The position numbers and the translations under genes are program-made. From Pseudonocardia nematodicida (GTDB taxonomy: Bacteria > Actinomycetota > Actinomycetes > Mycobacteriales > Pseudonocardiaceae), in contig NZ_JBEDNQ010000005.1 in assembly GCF_040105385.1 (NCBI RefSeq), positions 418,755 through 482,754 of the forward strand: 64,000 bases of DNA, written 5' to 3'. Below, piece by piece: positions 1-8,254 of the stretch. Every line of letters starts with the position of its first letter. Within the stretch, counting starts at the first letter, position 1. The notes under the pieces were generated by a model that made no database searches, had not been told where the DNA came from, and saw nothing but the letters and a program-made list of their open reading frames with translations.

Positions 1-1
1 C

Positions 2-724
2 AGCCTGGCCATCCAGCTCGGCGACCAGCCGTTCGCCGATGCGGTCTACGAGAACCTGAAGGCTCAGGCCCTGCGGGCTGGCGAGCGCTGGCACGACCTA
101 CGGGTCACCATCGACCTGTCCCCGTGGAATGGGCGTGGCCGCAAGGGCAGCACACCGCTGTACGTCGCGACCATGCGCTGGGAATACTCCGTCGTGCCGA
201 GCACTAACGTCCGGCGCTTCGCCTGCGTCGAGGGTGGCCGCGAGTACCGCGACCTGCTCCAGGAACCGGCCAGCACCTTCGCGTGGCGCTTCACACCAGT
301 CAACGGACTGCGCGCCGACCAGCCAGAGGCCTTCGAGCTGGTCCAGTTCAGTGTCGATGGCGACGAGCGTCCGATCCGCCGCACCGCCCGCGAGGGCAGC
401 CAGCTGTACAGCGTCAGTATCGGCAAGGCGGCCGTCGAAGCCAACGCTCGGGTGCGGCTGTCGTACACCTACCGCACGCTGCTGCGTAGCGACGGTCATC
501 TGCTCTATTTCAGCCTCAGCCAGCCGACCGAGGACGCCCGCATCGACCTCCGGTACGGCGACACCAACATCACGGCAGTCCGCGTCCTGGACTTCTTCGG
601 CGGCTCGAAGACCAGTGTGCTCCGCGCGCCCGAAACGCTGCCGGAGCCGAGCGTGGCGGTTGAGCTCGACGGCTGGGCGTTGCCCGGCAGCGGGCTGGCG
701 TTCGTGTGGGACGAGTCCAAGTAG
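2..724 (+). CDS. Hypothetical cargo protein, C-terminal part
   Basis: The frame is open from the window edge, so the true start lies upstream; at least 240 residues are visible. The first 60 residues read as mixed alpha/beta (LRVTIDLSPWNG). The remainder is rich in alternating hydrophobic residues typical of beta strands, ending in an FVWDESK tail. I do not recognise the family and see no catalytic motif, signal peptide or membrane segment. It faces the membrane-protein gene at 768-1745 tail to tail, 43 bases apart. Its place at the cargo end of an integrated element makes an accessory role likely, but that is inference only. Confidence 0.7.
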   Translation, partial: SLAIQLGDQPFADAVYENLKAQALRAGERWHDLRVTIDLSPWNGRGRKGSTPLYVATMRWEYSVVPSTNVRRFACVEGGREYRDLLQEPASTFAWRFTPVNGLRADQPEAFELVQFSVDGDERPIRRTAREGSQLYSVSIGKAAVEANARVRLSYTYRTLLRSDGHLLYFSLSQPTEDARIDLRYGDTNITAVRVLDFFGGSKTSVLRAPETLPEPSVAVELDGWALPGSGLAFVWDESK

Positions 725-767
725 GGCGATTGGACAGCATCCGCCATCTGCGATGGAGCGCGCTCAA

Positions 768-1745
768 TCAGTCAGCCGGACAGTCGGGCACTGCGGGGTC
801 GGTGTTGGTCGGTGCCCTGCCGTCACTCGGTATCGGGTCGCCGTTCTGGAAGCTGTTGGCAACGGCGTAGTACCGCCCGAACCATGGGGCACCTTCCAGG
901 CGATAGAAGTAGCCGTCCGGGTACGCCGACGCGAACGGCACGGCGTAGACCTTGCAGCTGACCTCCACGCGCTGTAGCGGCCCCACTGGCGGACCGTCGG
1001 CAGCGCCACCGAGCGGGTTCGAGTAGGTGGGTGTGCCGAGGCTGCCCTGCTGTTCGGCGAAACGCTGCCCGGTCGAGCCACTCGGTAGGCCTGGTGCTGC
1101 CGCGCCAGCCTCCTGCTGTGCCGAGGGTGACGCGTTGTGGACGACGGCGAGGGCGATGCCGCCGCCGATCAGAAGCGCCGCAAGGACACAGCTGCCGACG
1201 ACCAGGTGCCGTGGCCGCACCCGCCGATGCTCCGCCAACGGTTGAGCGACAGAATCGTCTGGCTCGGTTGCCCCTGTCGCCGCAGTTCGTACATCCGACG
1301 TCTCTGCTTCCGGCCGTCCGCCGGTCGCAACTGCCCGGTGCCACAGCAGCGCAGCAAGCGCCTCCAGCGCGCGGTCTTCCCTGCCGTCCTTCCGTTTGAA
1401 ACTTTCAGGTGTCACGCCGAGATGTTTGGCCGCGATGAGCCGCAGCGCGGACGGCGTCTCCTTGTCGTAGTCGTCAGATAGGCCGTAGATGATGATCAGC
1501 ACCTTGCGGTGCTGGACTGCGTCCAGCTGGTCGATACCCGTGCGCAGCAGACGTGCGATTCGGAGTGACCGGCTCTCACCGACCTCACATGTCGGCAGTG
1601 CCGCTGCGAGCTCATCGAGACGCTCCGTCACGACCGGCTTGTTCGCTGAGCTGTCGAGATTCGCCGGACCACGCTCACGTACCGACTTCAATTCTCTGAA
1701 GACTTCCCGCACTTGGCGAGCGTGCTCGTTCATATGCTCAGACAC
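768..1745 (-). CDS. Single-pass membrane protein, hypothetical
   Basis: A 325-residue protein with three parts. Residues 1-140 are a charged, helical cytoplasmic region (IIIYGLSDDYDKET; LGVTPESFKRKDG). Residues 181-203 form one hydrophobic segment preceded by RRVRPRH, so the N-terminus should be inside. Residues 204-325 are an exported Pro/Gly/Ser linker plus a small aromatic-rich domain (DGYFYRLEGAPWFGRYYA) with two cysteines (SCKVY, VPDCP). The start is either GTG at 1745 or ATG at 1733; neither has a strong ribosome site. The layout resembles a sensor or wall-facing protein, but no family is recognised. It is transcribed away from 1818-2237. Confidence 0.7.
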   Translation of the reverse strand: MSEHMNEHARQVREVFRELKSVRERGPANLDSSANKPVVTERLDELAAALPTCEVGESRSLRIARLLRTGIDQLDAVQHRKVLIIIYGLSDDYDKETPSALRLIAAKHLGVTPESFKRKDGREDRALEALAALLWHRAVATGGRPEAETSDVRTAATGATEPDDSVAQPLAEHRRVRPRHLVVGSCVLAALLIGGGIALAVVHNASPSAQQEAGAAAPGLPSGSTGQRFAEQQGSLGTPTYSNPLGGAADGPPVGPLQRVEVSCKVYAVPFASAYPDGYFYRLEGAPWFGRYYAVANSFQNGDPIPSDGRAPTNTDPAVPDCPAD

Positions 1746-1817
1746 TAGCGTGGGAGACGGTCCTGTCTAGTCGATCTTGACCAAAATGCAAATCTATGCG
1801 AAGCTAATTTTCATATT

Positions 1818-2237
1818 ATGAGCAGCGAGCACTATCCGGGAATTCCAGAGGAAATTGGACCACAGCCTGATCACGGCCGGGAACCGTACGCCGACCAGAT
1901 GTTTCCGTACCCTGGCGAGCTGCCAATCGGGGTCAGCCATGAGCGCTTTGGCGATCGCGCCGAAGAGATCGGCTACCTGGTACAGCTGGCGAACTTTATC
2001 GACGAACTTGTCAATGACCCCGTCCATGGTCGGCAACAAGGGGTCGACTCGGCGACCGACCTGCTCGGTTGGTACGGCCGACAAGTAGCCATCAACGACC
2101 CAGCCCATGCGCGCAACGTGATCGAGGCGCTGGAGTGGCACGGCAACCGCCAGGCCGCCTTCTACGTTGCCCGCGACATCCGTGTACAGCTGGGACTGCC
2201 GCCCCTGGACCTCGACGACCGCGGCTTCGCCGGATGA
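1818..2237 (+). CDS. Hypothetical protein (139 aa)
   Basis: A soluble acidic protein of 139 residues with no recognised domain. The N-terminal 35 residues are Pro/Gly-rich; the rest is helical (LVQLANFIDELVND, ARNVIEALEWHGN). The start ATG lies in an unusually AT-rich stretch (about 1780-1820) that probably contains the promoter and is shared with the divergent membrane-protein gene. No strong Shine-Dalgarno is visible, so translation may be leaderless or weakly initiated. The pair 768-1745 and 1818-2237 may form a cargo unit; its function is unknown. Confidence 0.65.
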   Translation: MSSEHYPGIPEEIGPQPDHGREPYADQMFPYPGELPIGVSHERFGDRAEEIGYLVQLANFIDELVNDPVHGRQQGVDSATDLLGWYGRQVAINDPAHARNVIEALEWHGNRQAAFYVARDIRVQLGLPPLDLDDRGFAG

Positions 2238-2430
2238 TCACCCGGACGGCCTAACTACCGCTTTTGCAGCCCTCTGATCTGCGGTGATGTAGGGGTGGTG
2301 TGTCGTTCATGCGCCCCCGCTGTGGCACTTCGGTGGCGACATTTGCACGGTCACGTCGTTGTTTCGGCCTCGGCAACCCGGTCAGCGTCGGTGTGGCAAG
2401 CAGCAGCCCACCGGAAGGACCGAAGCGATC

Positions 2431-2766
2431 ATGTTCCGTCTCCCCCGCCGCCTCGACGAGGTGGCACCCGCCGGCCGTGACGCCGTCGCGCGTCGCCTGT
2501 CCGGCAGCCCCCAGGTGCCCGCCCGCATCGGCCGGGCCGTCAGCGAGGGCGTGGCCGTCGAGCACGGCCGTGGCCTCATCCAGGCCGCCCGGGTACGCGC
2601 CCTGGAGTACGTCGGCAACGAGGCCCTGCACGCCACTGCCACGCTGACCGACCTGGAGGCGCTGTACTTGCAGCGCAACCCGCTCGGTGAGGCCCGCTAC
2701 CGGGCGATCGCCGACAGCGCGGCTATCGGGCTGGCGCGCATCGTGACCGAGACCGGGCAGTCGTGA
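2431..2766 (+). CDS. Hypothetical protein, first gene of a small element operon
   Basis: A protein of 111 residues starting at an ATG preceded by GGAAGGACC; a longer in-frame extension from 2359 looks non-coding in composition. It is helical, Arg/Ala-rich and ends LARIVTETGQS, with no recognised domain. The stop codon overlaps the ATG of the next gene (TGATG at 2764-2768), so it is translationally coupled to two following small genes. In actinobacterial integrative elements such short coupled genes often lie upstream of the transfer ATPase. The function here is unknown. Confidence 0.6.
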   Translation: MFRLPRRLDEVAPAGRDAVARRLSGSPQVPARIGRAVSEGVAVEHGRGLIQAARVRALEYVGNEALHATATLTDLEALYLQRNPLGEARYRAIADSAAIGLARIVTETGQS

Positions 2767-3008
2767 TGGCCGCCCTACTGGTGGCGGTGGTCATCGGCGC
2801 GATCGTCGGGCTGGTCGCCTGGGGCGGCTGGTGGCTGGCGATAGCGCTGCTGCGCCGGGAGCGCGAACGGCTCATGGTGGAGCGTGCCGAGCTCGATCTG
2901 GGCTGGCAGACGCTCGATCGGACCGCCCGAATACGGCAGACGTTCCTGGCCGCTCATCAGGCCCTGCGCCATGAAGCACAGCGCCAGTACCGCGGTGGCG
3001 ATCAGTGA
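2766..3008 (+). CDS. Small membrane protein with N-terminal TM helix
   Basis: An 80-residue protein starting at ATG 2766, overlapping the previous stop; GTG at 2763 is an alternative. Residues 2-28 are strongly hydrophobic (LVAVVIGAIVGLVAWGGWWL), giving one or two membrane passes. The rest is a basic, helical cytoplasmic tail (RRERERLMVERAEL). It overlaps the next gene by four bases. Its size and position recall the Spd-type spread proteins that accompany transfer genes in streptomycete elements, but no sequence match is claimed. Confidence 0.6.
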   Translation: MAALLVAVVIGAIVGLVAWGGWWLAIALLRRERERLMVERAELDLGWQTLDRTARIRQTFLAAHQALRHEAQRQYRGGDQ

Positions 3009-3196
3009 GCCGGGATGGTGCCGAGTCGCTGCGGCGGGCGGTGACAACTCGGCGAGCTGAGCTGACCCAGCGCGCACAGCGAGCAGCCGACATCGTGACC
3101 GTCCGGCGGGCGATCCAGGGCGTCAGCTTGTGGGAGCAGATGCGCGGCGAGATCCAAGCTCAGGGTGCCGACGACGGTCCGGTTCACGGCCGCTAA
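3005..3196 (+). CDS. Hypothetical small charged protein
   Basis: A 63-residue protein starting at GTG in a GTGA overlap with the preceding stop, the third member of the 2431-3196 coupled operon. It is rich in Arg, Ala and Glu and predicted helical (SLRRAVTTRRAELTQRAQ), possibly a coiled coil. No domain is recognised. Tight coupling with the upstream membrane protein suggests the two are made together. Confidence 0.5.
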   Translation: MSRDGAESLRRAVTTRRAELTQRAQRAADIVTVRRAIQGVSLWEQMRGEIQAQGADDGPVHGR

Positions 3197-3339
3197 TCGC
3201 CCCCCTATCCGGCACGTGGTGCCGGGCCACAACCTCCCGACGGGCGTGGCCCGGCCCACCCGGAACCGAAACGACTGCACCGGATCGGGCGTCACGTTGG
3301 GTGCACGTGGGCAGCAGCAGACTCTTGGAGCCAGTTGAT

Positions 3340-3516
3340 ATGGGCAGATCACACACGCCACTGACCGGCCGGATCGTCGGCTATGCCGTTCTGGTGATGG
3401 TTGTCGCGGTGGCCGCGCGCACGACCTACGAACTGCTGGCCCCGCTGCTGCCGTGGCTGAGTGGCCTCGTAGTGCTCGGCGCGATTGGCTACTGGGTGCA
3501 ATCGCGGCGCTTCTAA
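3340..3516 (+). CDS. Small two-helix membrane protein
   Basis: A 58-residue protein starting at ATG 3340 with TTGGAG about ten bases upstream. It has two hydrophobic segments, about residues 12-27 (IVGYAVLVMVVAVAA) and 33-52 (LLAPLLPWLSGLVVLGAIGY), joined by a short charged loop and ending in SRRF. A strong hairpin follows 13 bases after the stop, so this gene closes the operon. Small bitopic proteins of this kind are common next to transfer genes of actinobacterial elements. The role is not known. Confidence 0.55.
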   Translation: MGRSHTPLTGRIVGYAVLVMVVAVAARTTYELLAPLLPWLSGLVVLGAIGYWVQSRRF

Positions 3517-3529
3517 AGTAATACAAAAA

Positions 3530-3555
3530 TGGCCTGGCTATCAGATGCCAGGCCA
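3530..3555 (+). terminator. Hairpin terminator after the small-gene operon
   Basis: A perfect 9-bp stem TGGCCTGGC / GCCAGGCCA with an 8-base loop lies 13 bases downstream of the stop at 3516. It is preceded by an A-rich run (ACAAAAA), so it could also end transcription coming from the other strand. Confidence 0.7.
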
Positions 3556-3853
3556 TACCGTTCGGTGTTGTCAAATATGTGAAGATGCTTGCAAAAATAT
3601 AGCGTTGTTCGCATAGTTAGTCCGGAGCCCTCAGAGGTGCCACAACATAAGCGGTATCAACTTGCAAGTATGACCGCTTCTACGATTAGACACGACTGAG
3701 AGGCTCGCGGTAGTAACCTAACCGCTCCCCCGAAGTGAGGGAACACCGAATCATTTAACACCCAGTCGACCTATTCGTCAAGGGTAGTTATTGCAATGAT
3801 TCGCGTCGGCGACCTCTGTTCTCGATGTGAGCGGAGAGAGGCAATTATTAAAA
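3556..3853. other. AT-richer non-coding control region with paired dyads
   Basis: About 300 bases without a supported gene, clearly lower in GC than the flanks. It holds two dyads with the same arms: AAGCGGT...ACCGCTT (3649-3679), built around the perfect palindrome ACTTGCAAGT (3660-3669), and GCGGT...ACCGC (3707-3725). It lies just upstream of the transfer ATPase block. This fits an operator for a transfer repressor or part of an origin of transfer or replication; the sequence alone does not decide between them. Confidence 0.45.
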
Positions 3854-4033
3854 ATGTCTGAACCCAGCATCTCGCGAGCGATTCCCGTGCGAGCTGAGCC
3901 GCACGAGCAGCCGGCCATCCGTCGGCTGGCGCGGGCCTGTATTGCCCTGGCCCGCTGGCGACGCGAACAGCCCGACGCCGTGGCACTGGACGCTGACGAG
4001 TCGCCGGACACGTCCCGGCAGGACGCCTCGTGA
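3854..4033 (+). CDS. Hypothetical small protein upstream of the transfer ATPase
   Basis: A 59-residue protein starting at ATG 3854 (GGAGAGAGG at about 3832-3840, rather long spacing). It is helical in the middle (IRRLARACIALARWRRE) and acidic at the end. Its stop overlaps a GTG in a GTGA at 4030-4033, which marks the original start of the following transfer ATPase gene, so the two were translationally coupled. No domain is recognised. Confidence 0.5.
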   Translation: MSEPSISRAIPVRAEPHEQPAIRRLARACIALARWRREQPDAVALDADESPDTSRQDAS

Positions 4034-4167
4034 ACGGCTTGACCTGGTTCGCTGCCCACCCGCCGCGCGGCCTGAGCCATGACGACGTCACCCGGCTGGT
4101 CCGGACCTTGGCTGGTCGGCCCCGACGCGGCGTCGTCCAGCGACTCGTCCCCATCGTTGTCTTCTAG
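4030..4167 (+). pseudogene. Severed N-terminus of the transfer ATPase, ended by in-frame TAG
   Basis: From the coupled GTG at 4030 the frame reads 45 codons to TAG at 4165-4167, then continues uninterrupted in the same frame into the ATPase at 4201. The stop sits between VVF and LRLARAEVRWLV, a stretch that reads smoothly if one codon is restored (for example GAG). The GTGA coupling and frame agreement argue that 4030-6195 was one gene of 721 codons. The product may now begin inside the original frame at GTG 4201 or nearby, lacking about 57 residues. A sequencing error is also possible. Confidence 0.6.
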
Positions 4168-4200
4168 CTGCGTCTGGCCCGCGCGGAGGTCCGCTGGCTG

Positions 4201-6195
4201 GTGGCGACCGATGACTGGATGGCCGCCTCCATGCTGGCCGAGCTGCGCGCCCAGGTCCCTGGGCTGACGCTGACCCGCACCACACAGCCGGAGCGCCCGG
4301 TCATGACCAGCGCCCGAGAACTGCGCTTCCGTGGTCTGGCCTACCCGCTGCGGCTCGACACCGCCGCGGCCGTCGCCAGCGGCCTCTACCAGCTGGCCGG
4401 TCGCCTGACGAAGCAGGAGCGGGCGGTCGTGCAGTGGATTATCGGGCCGAGCAACGACCGTCGTGTCCAGCCGCCGGAAGTCCTCGACCCCCTGACGGCG
4501 CTCGGTTTCAAGGAGCCGCTGACCCCAGCCGGTGAGGCGCAGCTGTGGAAGGCCAAGATCGCTGAACCGCTGTTCGGGGTACGTGGCCGCATCGGCGTCG
4601 AGGTAGACGATCCAGCTCGGGCGGACACCCTGCTGCGCGGCTTACAGACCGGGCTCTGGCTGGCGGCCGGACCGCACTCGCCACTGACGCACAGCCGCCA
4701 ATCGGCCCGCACCGCACGGCGGCTGCATCTGGTGGCCGGGCGGGGCCGCAGCTGGTCGAGCCTGGTCAACGCCGCCGAATTGGCGGTGCTGCTGGGATGG
4801 CCGGTCGACGGTGCCCTGCCGCCGAACCAGGCGCTCGGTCTGGCCGCTCCGCCGACGGGTCTGCTGTCGGATGACGACCAACCGGACGCCCGCGCGTTGG
4901 GCCGGGCGCTGCATCCCAGCGCAGCGGGCCGGTCGGTAACGCTGCCCGTCAACGCCGCGCTCAGTCACAGCCACGTCATCGGACCGACCGGAGCCGGTAA
5001 GAGCACGTTGCTGACCCAGCTGATCCTGGCCGACGCTGCCGCCGGCCGGAGCGTGCTGCTGGTCGAGCCGAAGGGCGATTTGGTGCGCGACGTGCTGGCG
5101 CGGCTACCCGAGGATCGGCACGACGACGTGGTGGTCATCGAGCCGGGTGAGCAGTCGGCCGTGGTCGGCCTCAACCCGCTGGCCGGTCCGGCCATCGAGG
5201 CCGAGCGCCGGGCCGACGAGCTGCTCGGGCTGTTCCGGGAGCTGTTCGGATCTGCCATCGGGCCACGCAGTGCCGACGTGCTGCTGCACGCCCTCATCAC
5301 CGCCGCCCGGCTGGACGGCGGCACGCTCATCGACGTCCCGGCGCTGCTGACCCGGGCTGATTTCCGCCGCCGCGTCCTGCCCGGGGTCAGCGACCCGTTG
5401 GTGCTGGCCCCGTTCTGGGCCGGCTTCGAGGCGTACTCCGACACCCAGCGTCAGACGGTCATCGCCCCGATCCAGAACAAGCTGCGCGCCATCACCGCCC
5501 GATCCGCGCTGCGACGGATGCTCGGCCAGCCGGTGCCAGCCTTCGCCCTCGACGAGTTGTTCGCCCGCCCGCACATCGTGCTGATCAACCTCAACAAGGG
5601 GCTCATCGGGCCGGAGACCACCCGGCTGCTTGGTGCGCTGGTGCTTCAGCAGCTCTGGCGGACCATCCAGCGCCGCGCCGCGACTCCCGCGAAGGACCGG
5701 GCACCGGTCATGGTGGTCGTCGACGAGTGGCAGGACTTCGTGGCCGCGCTCGACTTCGCCGACGTGCTGTCCACATCCCGGGGTCTCGGTGTCGGCTGGA
5801 CCTTGGCCCACCAACACCTCGGCCAGCTCAGTAGCGACCTGCGTGCGGCGGTGCTGGCCAACGCCCGTAACCGTGTCGCCTTCCGTCCGGCCCAGGCCGA
5901 CCAGCGTGACCTGGCCGCCGTGCTCGGCAGCGGCGTTGGCACGGCTGAGCTCGACGAGCTGGCCGCCTATCAGGCCGTCGCCCGGGTGCAGGTTGGCGGC
6001 GCGCTCAGCGATGCCTTCGCGGTGCAGACGGTGCCGCCGCCCGCGCCGCGCTTCAGCCCCGTCCGTCTGAGCCGCGCCAGCTTGGCCCGCTACGGCGTGG
6101 CCGGGGCCGACGTCGACGATCAGATCCAGGCCCGCTGGCAACCACCGAAGTCCACCACCGACTCCCCCATTGGCAGCCGCCGGAGGCCGTCATGA
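4201..6195 (+). CDS. VirD4/TraB-like conjugative DNA transfer ATPase
   Basis: A protein of 664 residues with a HerA/FtsK/VirD4-type P-loop ATPase core: Walker A GPTGAGKST at residues 261-269 and Walker B VMVVVDEWQDF with Asp508-Glu509. The region after Walker A (LLVEPKGDLVRDVL) and the C-terminal part (LSTSRGLGVGWTLAHQHLGQL) are typical of actinobacterial type IV secretion coupling proteins that pump DNA during conjugation. The N-terminal 250 residues are probably the membrane-proximal or regulatory part. An in-frame TAG lies 34 bases upstream (see 4030-4167), so this start, GTG 4201, may be a re-initiation site. The stop overlaps the next ATG (ATGA). Confidence 0.85.
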   Translation: MATDDWMAASMLAELRAQVPGLTLTRTTQPERPVMTSARELRFRGLAYPLRLDTAAAVASGLYQLAGRLTKQERAVVQWIIGPSNDRRVQPPEVLDPLTALGFKEPLTPAGEAQLWKAKIAEPLFGVRGRIGVEVDDPARADTLLRGLQTGLWLAAGPHSPLTHSRQSARTARRLHLVAGRGRSWSSLVNAAELAVLLGWPVDGALPPNQALGLAAPPTGLLSDDDQPDARALGRALHPSAAGRSVTLPVNAALSHSHVIGPTGAGKSTLLTQLILADAAAGRSVLLVEPKGDLVRDVLARLPEDRHDDVVVIEPGEQSAVVGLNPLAGPAIEAERRADELLGLFRELFGSAIGPRSADVLLHALITAARLDGGTLIDVPALLTRADFRRRVLPGVSDPLVLAPFWAGFEAYSDTQRQTVIAPIQNKLRAITARSALRRMLGQPVPAFALDELFARPHIVLINLNKGLIGPETTRLLGALVLQQLWRTIQRRAATPAKDRAPVMVVVDEWQDFVAALDFADVLSTSRGLGVGWTLAHQHLGQLSSDLRAAVLANARNRVAFRPAQADQRDLAAVLGSGVGTAELDELAAYQAVARVQVGGALSDAFAVQTVPPPAPRFSPVRLSRASLARYGVAGADVDDQIQARWQPPKSTTDSPIGSRRRPS

Positions 6196-7145
6196 CCAAC
6201 ATCTATCCCTTCCCTCATTCCGCCGACCGCCCGTCCGATCGCAACGACGCCGGCAGCGCCCCGACCAGCGGACACGTCCGCGATCCCGCTGCGACAGTTC
6301 CGCTCCGACGGAGCGGAAACCCCCGGCCGGCCCGGGCGCGCACCCTCGCCCGCCATCTGACGGATCGCGACCGCCAGATCCTGCGTTCGTTAGCCGACTT
6401 CCGCCTCATGACCGGCCAGCAGCTCGGACAGCTGCATGTCGATGGACAGACCCCGGCCACCGCCGCCCGGCGTCGTCGTAGCGTCCTGCAGCGCCTCGCC
6501 GACTGCGGTGCCATCCAGCGGCTGGAACGGCGCATCGGCGGCATCCGGGCTGGCTCCGACGGCCAGCTGTTCGCCCTCACCCCGCTCGGGCTTACGGCGC
6601 TGCGTCTGCACGATCCCGAAGTCCCGAACCACCGGGTACGGCTCATCGGCGACACCGCGCCCGGCTTCCAAGACCATCTGCTGGCCATCACCGAGCTGTA
6701 TGTCCAGCTCCGCGAAGCCGACGACGGGCACCACATCGAGCTGCTGGACTTCCAGACCGAACCGGCCGCCTGGCGACGCTTCACCGGCCCGGCCGGGGAG
6801 ACCATCCCCCTCAAACCCGACGCCTACCTCAGCCTCGGACTCGGCGAGCTGGAGCAGCGCAGCTTCGTCGAGGTCGACCTGGCCACCGAGAGCCTGAACG
6901 TCGTCGCCCGCAAGTGCCGCCGCTACCTCGAGTACTGGCAGACCGGCACTGAACAGGCAGCGCACGGCGTCTTCCCGCGCGTCTGGTGGCTCGTCCCGCA
7001 TACCCGCCGCGAGCTGCGGCTGCGCGAGCTCGTCGCCGGCTTTGCGCCCATCGAACAGGCCCTGTTCGCCGTCGGCCAACTCGACGACGCCGCCGCGCTG
7101 CTGACCACTCCCGTCACCAGCTTCAGCACGGAGGAGCCATCATGA
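6192..7145 (+). CDS. Replication-relaxation family protein
   Basis: A protein of 317 residues, coupled to the ATPase through an ATGA overlap. The first 50 residues are disordered and Arg/Pro-rich. Residues about 55-140 form a winged-helix fold (LTDRDRQILRSLADFRLMTG; LQRLADCGAIQRLERRIGG), followed by a nuclease- or ligand-like second half (FVEVDLATESLNVVARKCRRYLEYW). This arrangement matches the replication-relaxation family, common beside transfer ATPases in actinobacterial elements and thought to act in DNA processing or replication of the element. Biochemical function is poorly established. It overlaps the methyltransferase gene (ATGA). Confidence 0.75.
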   Translation: MTNIYPFPHSADRPSDRNDAGSAPTSGHVRDPAATVPLRRSGNPRPARARTLARHLTDRDRQILRSLADFRLMTGQQLGQLHVDGQTPATAARRRRSVLQRLADCGAIQRLERRIGGIRAGSDGQLFALTPLGLTALRLHDPEVPNHRVRLIGDTAPGFQDHLLAITELYVQLREADDGHHIELLDFQTEPAAWRRFTGPAGETIPLKPDAYLSLGLGELEQRSFVEVDLATESLNVVARKCRRYLEYWQTGTEQAAHGVFPRVWWLVPHTRRELRLRELVAGFAPIEQALFAVGQLDDAAALLTTPVTSFSTEEPS

Positions 7146-8224
7146 ACGACCATCAGCATGACCAGCCGTTCACCGAGCTGCCCCGCCGTCAGATCCTTAT
7201 CGGCGACGCCCGCAGCCAGCTGCAACGGCTACCTGGCGACTCCATCGACTGCGTCGTCACCAGCCCGCCCTACTTCGGTCTGCGCGATTACGGCCACCCC
7301 GAGCAGCTCGGCTCCGAACCGGACATCCAGGCCTGGGTGAAGAACCTCGTCGCCGTCGCCGGTGAGCTGCGGCGGGTGCTGCGCCCGGACGGCACGGTCT
7401 GGCTCAACGTCGGCGACGGCTTCAGCCGCCATCCCCGCGAGGGCACCACGAAGAAGGGCCTGCTGCTCGGCCCGCAGCGCCTCGCCCTGGCGCTCCAAGA
7501 CGACGGCTGGCTCGTTCGCAACTACATCATCTGGGCCAAGCGCAACCCAATGCCCAGCAGCATGACCGACCGGCTGACCTGCGGCCACGAGACCGTCCTG
7601 CTGCTGACGAAGCGTCCCCACTACTACTTCGACCTCGATGCCATCCGCGTCCCGGCCACCACCAGCGCCGTCCCTCCGAATCGGGCCAGCACGGCGGCCC
7701 GGCCGCACTACCCGCCGATGGACGCCGTGCCGCACCACGGCCGCAGCCCACGGGTCGACCTCAACCGTGGATTGGCCAGCCTGAAGGCAGCCGGGTTGCA
7801 GCACCACCCGCTCGGCCGCAACCCGGGCGACGTCTGGCAGTTCTCAACCGCCAGCTACCGCGGGGCACACTTCGCCGTCTTCCCCGCCGACCTGGCCCGC
7901 CGCCCCGTTCTGGCTGGCACTCCGGAGCGCCGCTGCACCAGCTGCGCCACGCCGTGGCGACGTGCCCCGCAGCGCCGTGGCACCCGGCTCCTGGCCGTCG
8001 GTCCGCTGCGGCCCGTCTGCACCTGCCGAAGCCCCTGGCAACCCGGCGTGGTGCTCGATCCCTTCATGGGCACCGGCACGGTCGCCACCGTCGCCGAAGC
8101 GGCAGACCGGGACTGGCTCGGCATCGAGCTGAATCCCACGTACGGCGCACTGGCCTGGTCGCGCATTGCCGCCGCTCGCGGCCAGCCACGCAACGGCGCC
8201 GACGCCAGCGGACCGATCGCATAA
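7142..8224 (+). CDS. DNA methyltransferase (N4-C/N6-A type) with zinc ribbon
   Basis: A protein of 360 residues. The catalytic motif IV TSPPYFGLRDY lies near residue 40 and the S-adenosylmethionine motif DPFMGTGT at residue 306, so motifs run IV then I (beta class). A CxxC...CxC cluster (from Cys265) inserted before motif I looks like a zinc ribbon. It starts in an ATGA overlap with the previous gene and no restriction endonuclease is adjacent, so it acts as an orphan methylase. It is likely to protect the element's DNA from host restriction on transfer, alongside the ArdA protein downstream. The TSPPY form is common in N4-cytosine enzymes, but the target base is uncertain. Confidence 0.88.
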   Translation: MNDHQHDQPFTELPRRQILIGDARSQLQRLPGDSIDCVVTSPPYFGLRDYGHPEQLGSEPDIQAWVKNLVAVAGELRRVLRPDGTVWLNVGDGFSRHPREGTTKKGLLLGPQRLALALQDDGWLVRNYIIWAKRNPMPSSMTDRLTCGHETVLLLTKRPHYYFDLDAIRVPATTSAVPPNRASTAARPHYPPMDAVPHHGRSPRVDLNRGLASLKAAGLQHHPLGRNPGDVWQFSTASYRGAHFAVFPADLARRPVLAGTPERRCTSCATPWRRAPQRRGTRLLAVGPLRPVCTCRSPWQPGVVLDPFMGTGTVATVAEAADRDWLGIELNPTYGALAWSRIAAARGQPRNGADASGPIA

Positions 8225-8254
8225 CAACCTGACGCCCTGAGAGGAGGAGCCACT

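Noticed and set aside
1794..2141. Minus-strand gene opposite 1818-2237
   Set aside because: The plus-strand frame has better composition, a sensible start in an AT-rich promoter region and an even helix pattern; the opposite frame has no motif or ribosome site.
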